Positions 59,488 to 64,000 of a stretch of 64,000 bases of DNA are shown here, in pieces (within the stretch, counting starts at the first letter, position 1; the number at the start of each line of letters is the position of its first letter). The stretch lies in assembly GCF_037975245.1 (NCBI RefSeq), contig NC_092582.1:22530577-22594576 (forward strand), read 5' to 3'. The notes under the pieces are model-generated. The model saw only the letters and a program-made list of their open reading frames with translations, searched no databases and had not been told where the DNA came from. Both the position numbers and the translations under genes were made by a program. Source of the stretch: Apostichopus japonicus. Taxonomy: Eukaryota; Echinodermata; Holothuroidea; Aspidochirotida; Stichopodidae.

Positions 59488-59526
<39 letters not shown>
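59468..59526. repeat. (TA)n microsatellite, right part of the interrupted tail
   Basis: A continuation of the TA run that precedes the MITE, with one TAGATATAA interruption. Confidence 0.92.
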
Positions 59527-59530
<4 letters not shown>

Positions 59531-62500
59531 TTGAAATTCATATCAAACTATCAATACTCGTTAAATTCGAGTCTTAAGGAGACTCACTCCTCCACTCACT
59601 CGTGCAAAATACAAATTTGGATCCTTTATCAAAGATTGGGCAGTTTAACCCAGGCCAAGAATAAGGTCGCCTACAGAGCTCTGTACACCTCCAACAATGT
59701 AGTGTAAACACCTCTCATAATTAGAGCGACTCTTATATTACCGTACAAACAACGTACCAATGCATTAAATACCATTGGTAGTTTGTTTGTTTTTGTTTTT
59801 GTAAGACATAAAGGGTTGTTTGAACTGATCCAGGTCAGGTTCTTGCTACGTGATACCACGAAAGACCAAATGGATTATGGTCTTGCATCTACCAAGCTTT
59901 TAGGAGCCAATTTTGTCAATACTTTTTGGAAGTTTTGCAAACTCTTGAAGTGCATAGCTTTTGAAAACAAAGTACATTGGTCAAACTATTAAGTCTCATA
60001 GCTTGTTCCATGATTGTTGGGAATCGAAATAGCAAATTTCATTTTCACACAGAATAGTGAATACTATATCAGTAACCTGTGATGTGTTATATGCATGGAT
60101 CATTAAAACAGCTGCATTTTCGTTCACTTGGAATTGTTTGAGAAACTGTTTTAAGGGCTGTTATTTTAATACCGTATTATGGTATGATGGCGTATTTAAA
60201 CTGGAACAAACTTCATTAAGAATTTCATTCAGAATTTACGGGGGGGGGTCCTTCCTGAATCGTTGAACCCCCCTACCCCAACCAAACAAAACAATGACAA
60301 TTAAATGTGTCCGTCCGTCTGTGTGTCATCACAAGTTATTGCACAATGTTCTTTTCTCTAATTAATTGCAAAAATCCTTCCACAATTTCTTATCTCCGGC
60401 AAATGGAACAAGCTATACAGATGAAGAGTTTGACCAACGTGCTTAATTTTTACTCTCTGTATATATTTTATTATTTTGAGCCTCATATTTTTGTTACATG
60501 GCGGACCAAATTGCCCTTTTCAGACATCCCTTTTTTCTTTTACAAAGTCAACACTGATTTGATTGGTTACACTTTCCGATGAATGACCTTATTCAAACAC
60601 CATCAAATAACAAAAAAATAACAAAAAACATTCAACGTTTTAAAAAACAAACAAAAAACTTGCTGGTATATGAATGTCCTAAACTCTCATTCACAAATAA
60701 AGTTACCTCCTGAGTGTGTTGATGTACTGAATTCACAAAACTTGAACCAATCCTTTGAACATTCTGGGGGTACAGCGTCAGTGATATGGTGTAAACAGAG
60801 AATGTCAGACAAGATCCGTACCAACGCCAAATATTTCTCTTCGCGAGATATTTAAATGAAAAATTTAACGAATCGACACTATGAAAAACTTATCATATAG
60901 GGACTGAATGGTGAGTGGGGTGCAGCAATCTAGTGTTCTTCTTTGATCTCAAATATTCTACAAACTTGATACTTTTTCTGACCTCTTTCACTTCTCCGTC
61001 TTGATTAGAAATTTGATATCAGTGACATGCAAATACCACGAAAGGAGACAACACAAATAACCATTGTGTAAAGAGAGTCAGGTTTGCAGTGTCCAACAGA
61101 ATGTACCACTAAAACACTACACTGTACCCTAAAACAACTTGCCCTGGTGTGAACTTGAAGTCAAATTTCATGCAAGTACCATAAATGGAGTACCCATACA
61201 ATGTCAATTTTGTACTGACAAGTTGTAGAGTACCCCAGTACACTGTATACCACCAAAACACACTTCAACATGTGAATGTTAACCATGTCATAACTTTGTG
61301 TTACACTGAAGTCACTTCAACAGTGATGATTCACTTGTGAATTTTAACCATGTCATGATGACAAAGAAAACAATTGTTCCAAATCGCTGAGTTTTAACGT
61401 CTAACCTCTAGAGAGTTCATTGCCGTTCATTCGGTTCACTTTAAATAGATCGCTGGTATTCAAATTATTTTGTTTAGTGACCCTAATTTCCACCTTGCTC
61501 ATCTTGGAGACCTTCCAGTGGCCAATGTGGCCTGTAGGAGGGCTCTTCAGGGAGGCACTCCCCCTTTGAAAAATCTTTAATGGTGCCTAGGTAATAATTG
61601 CAGTTTTGAGAGTAATTATTTTTCAAGATTTTTGCAAATTTCTTTCCACAAATAGCACCAACTTCTTCTGATTGTTTTGGTGACCTTGCAAAATATTTTG
61701 CCGACCCTAAAGAGGGTGGTGACCCCCACTTTGACTACCAGGGGTTTTCGATGACTGTGTTCGCTGTCCTGACTCTCATAGCGCTCGACACATCCCTGTC
61801 CGTAACCGCTGGGAAAATGGATCAATGTCCAATTACGACAGATGAATAAACGAGACTATTAATCTCGTTATGCATGAGTCTTCAACTGCGTATTAACATC
61901 TGATCTCAACTCCACCTACCCACGGCACTTGGTAACTATGGGTTACTCTCTGTTGTCTTATATGGTTTGACTGTTACCTACGGACAATAGATCACTTTCG
62001 AACAGTATATATTTTGAATCAAATCGTTGCTACAGTTTTGCAATGTTCTCCAATAATGACATCACAACCACAATGTTAGTAGATAGCTTTACACATTATT
62101 TCAAAGTATGATGTCAAAACTCCAAACTTGTTTAAAGTTCCTAAATTTTGCTTCCCCCAACCCGGCCTCACTCCCCGCCCCCCCCCCACCCAACATACCC
62201 TGAAAATCAAATGAAAAGTTTTCTCTGTGAAAAAATGTCTAGGAATGAATCTTATCATTCATGAATCGCAGCCTCATTAAAGTTCATTTTGTGAACACAA
62301 TGAAAGGAGTGTGTCTTAGTTTGATGACCTGTAGTGCTTGATAGGTTTGGTCAATTTGTCTAGAAAACTCAAAAAGTTGCATTAAGGACATGTTAACACT
62401 ATTTTGTATGTAGTTATAGCGTACAGTGTTAGTAGTCTTGTTGAAGACCATATCATTCATGTGGTAGATGATATGCACTGTAACTGTCCGATACACACAC

Positions 62501-64000
62501 AAACCTCCTCTTGTGCTGTTTAAGATGTTGCATGCTGTAATAGTACCAAACACCAATACACTATAAAGCAAACACAATCATATTTGGCTGTTGTGTATTG
62601 TATGATATTAAGCACCGTCATTGCATATACCACAAAATGTCCCGTTGTGCTGTAATATTACCAAACCCAATCTCACTGCCCACCCATCCTTTACAAGCTT
62701 TTCTCAATTAATACTGATGAAATAAACTACCAGTTCCTTTCCACTTTTTTCTCTTCACATATTGTACTATCTAGTACCATTCCCCCCACCCCCATGGAGG
62801 GGTGGAGGTAGGCTCTTTATATTCCAACAGACGGTCGACGCCAGCCTCTAGCAGACATCCACCTCTCTACTCTCGAGTGGGATGCTGTCTGGTCATCGTA
62901 GTACGTTCCCTCCTCCAGGGGTAATAAAGTTCCTCATCGGTTGCACAAACGCCTGTTACCCTCGGCGGCCTGGCTTGGTATGATTTTGAGCAGCTTTTAG
63001 ACCAATTCCAACACTTTTATAGTACCCTGACTGTTGGCTGCAACCAGGACGTTGGAACCCTGCAATGGAAGGAGTAGAGTAGAAACTGTCACCTCGTCGA
63101 ATTATTAGAGAAACGATGCGATCGATACACATGCGAGCCACAGTAGCAGAGCTACTAGAGGTTATCGTTTAACCGGTGAGTGTTTCCCTTTCCTTCGGCC
63201 TTTTCCTCTGATGCCTTTTTTCCCCTTCTTTTAATCTGAATCTTACTTATCCAGGCATCCTTCATCTCTTAGCATCAGTTTTATCCCTTTATTTGGCTCC
63301 TCAAGTTGGTCTTACCTCTTCCACTTGATTTCATCTCACATTTTTTTTCATCTTACCTCACCTTGCAGATAGCTCCAAACTTTCACCTGATTTGCCCACA
63401 CCCCCCCCTCCCACCCACCTTTTTTGCAATTTTTTACCCCATCTTTAAATCTGATCCCTTCTATTTATATCCAACCTCTTTAAATCTGACATCTTCCTTC
63501 TGTCAAGCCTTCTATTTCATCCCACTGCCCCTTTCCCCCCTTTCCCCTATCCCCCACCGCCCTATCACCCCACCCACCCCCTCCCCCGATCCATCCTATC
63601 ACTTCAACTTCTCCTTGTCTTACCGTCCTCCAGGCTACCGCACTGACAAATTCATTCGCTTCCTCCTCTTTTTCATCTTTGTCCTGAAACGAGAAAGAAA
63701 CACAAAACAGATGACGGCCAGCTTGTACTTAATTAAGCATTCTCATCCTTACCCCTCATCCGTACCTCCCTAAAAATTCTCATGTCAACCCCACCCCAAC
63801 CCCCGCCCCCTCCCTTCAAAAATATCAATGGAGTTAAAGGCACCCTGTTAAAATAAAATCAGTAGTGGGTAACAAAGTTGTTTCTCAACACAGCAAAAAG
63901 AACAGAAATCTACCACACACCACAATCTATAGACCAGAAAAATGCCAGATCAGTGGAACGTGTTGCACGGCAAGATTCATTTCCGAGGATCAAGTTTGAT
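59527..64000. other. Intergenic, no recognised gene
   Basis: Short frames on both strands resemble no family. A short-word repetition (ACCATGTCAT, CACCAAAACAC, TACACTGTA) lies at 61080-61370. A pyrimidine-rich tract at 63190-63830 gives Pro/Leu/Phe-rich frames, including a 155-codon one, that look compositional. Confidence 0.6.

Noticed and set aside
63306-63773. 155-codon Pro/Leu/Phe-rich frame
   Set aside because: It follows a pyrimidine-rich tract with poor coding character and no recognisable domain.

Overview
This window is metazoan nuclear DNA: AT-rich, intron-rich, dense in transposon remnants and satellites, with GT-AG introns of about 0.9 to 4.9 kb. The gene content and repeat types suggest a marine invertebrate deuterostome, most likely an echinoderm. 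That placement is inference, since no species-diagnostic marker is present.

Left part (1-30.9 kb, + strand): the 3' thirteen coding exons of a metabotropic GABA-B receptor subunit 1 gene (GABBR1-like). They join in frame to 1872 bp, or 623 residues plus stop, covering the end of the Venus-flytrap GABA-binding domain, all seven membrane segments, a C-terminal coiled coil and the tail. The 5' exons lie outside the window. Its introns hold a hAT-type MITE with a perfect 8-bp target duplication, two LINE reverse-transcriptase C-terminal remnants, a tRNA-derived SINE, and several tandem repeats.

Middle (31-42.6 kb): two large tandem arrays. One is a 2.5-kb minisatellite that grades from a diverged unit of about 120-140 bp into a pure 20-bp unit. 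The other is a satellite with a monomer of about 330 bp (about 12 copies), split by a 1.4-kb hAT-like element with an 8-bp target duplication. A composite repeat carrying an internal tRNA-like promoter and a (TA)n tail lies between them.

Right part (44.7-48.3 kb, - strand): a five-exon gene found by joining small exons, encoding a predicted secreted, all-alpha protein of 219 residues. It has a signal peptide split by intron 1, intron phases 1-0-0-0, three N-glycosylation sequons, an AU-rich element just after the stop, and TATA-like, kappaB and CRE sites upstream. Together these are the hallmarks of a long-chain four-helix-bundle cytokine of the IL-6/G-CSF type, and this is the most interesting item here. 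The family assignment is inference from architecture and helix pattern, not from a database match.

Right end (48.6-64 kb): mostly microsatellites, MITEs, SINE-like copies, poly-G/poly-C tracts and duplicated spacer, with one weak orphan exon candidate near 49.6 kb. No convincing gene was found from 50 to 64 kb.
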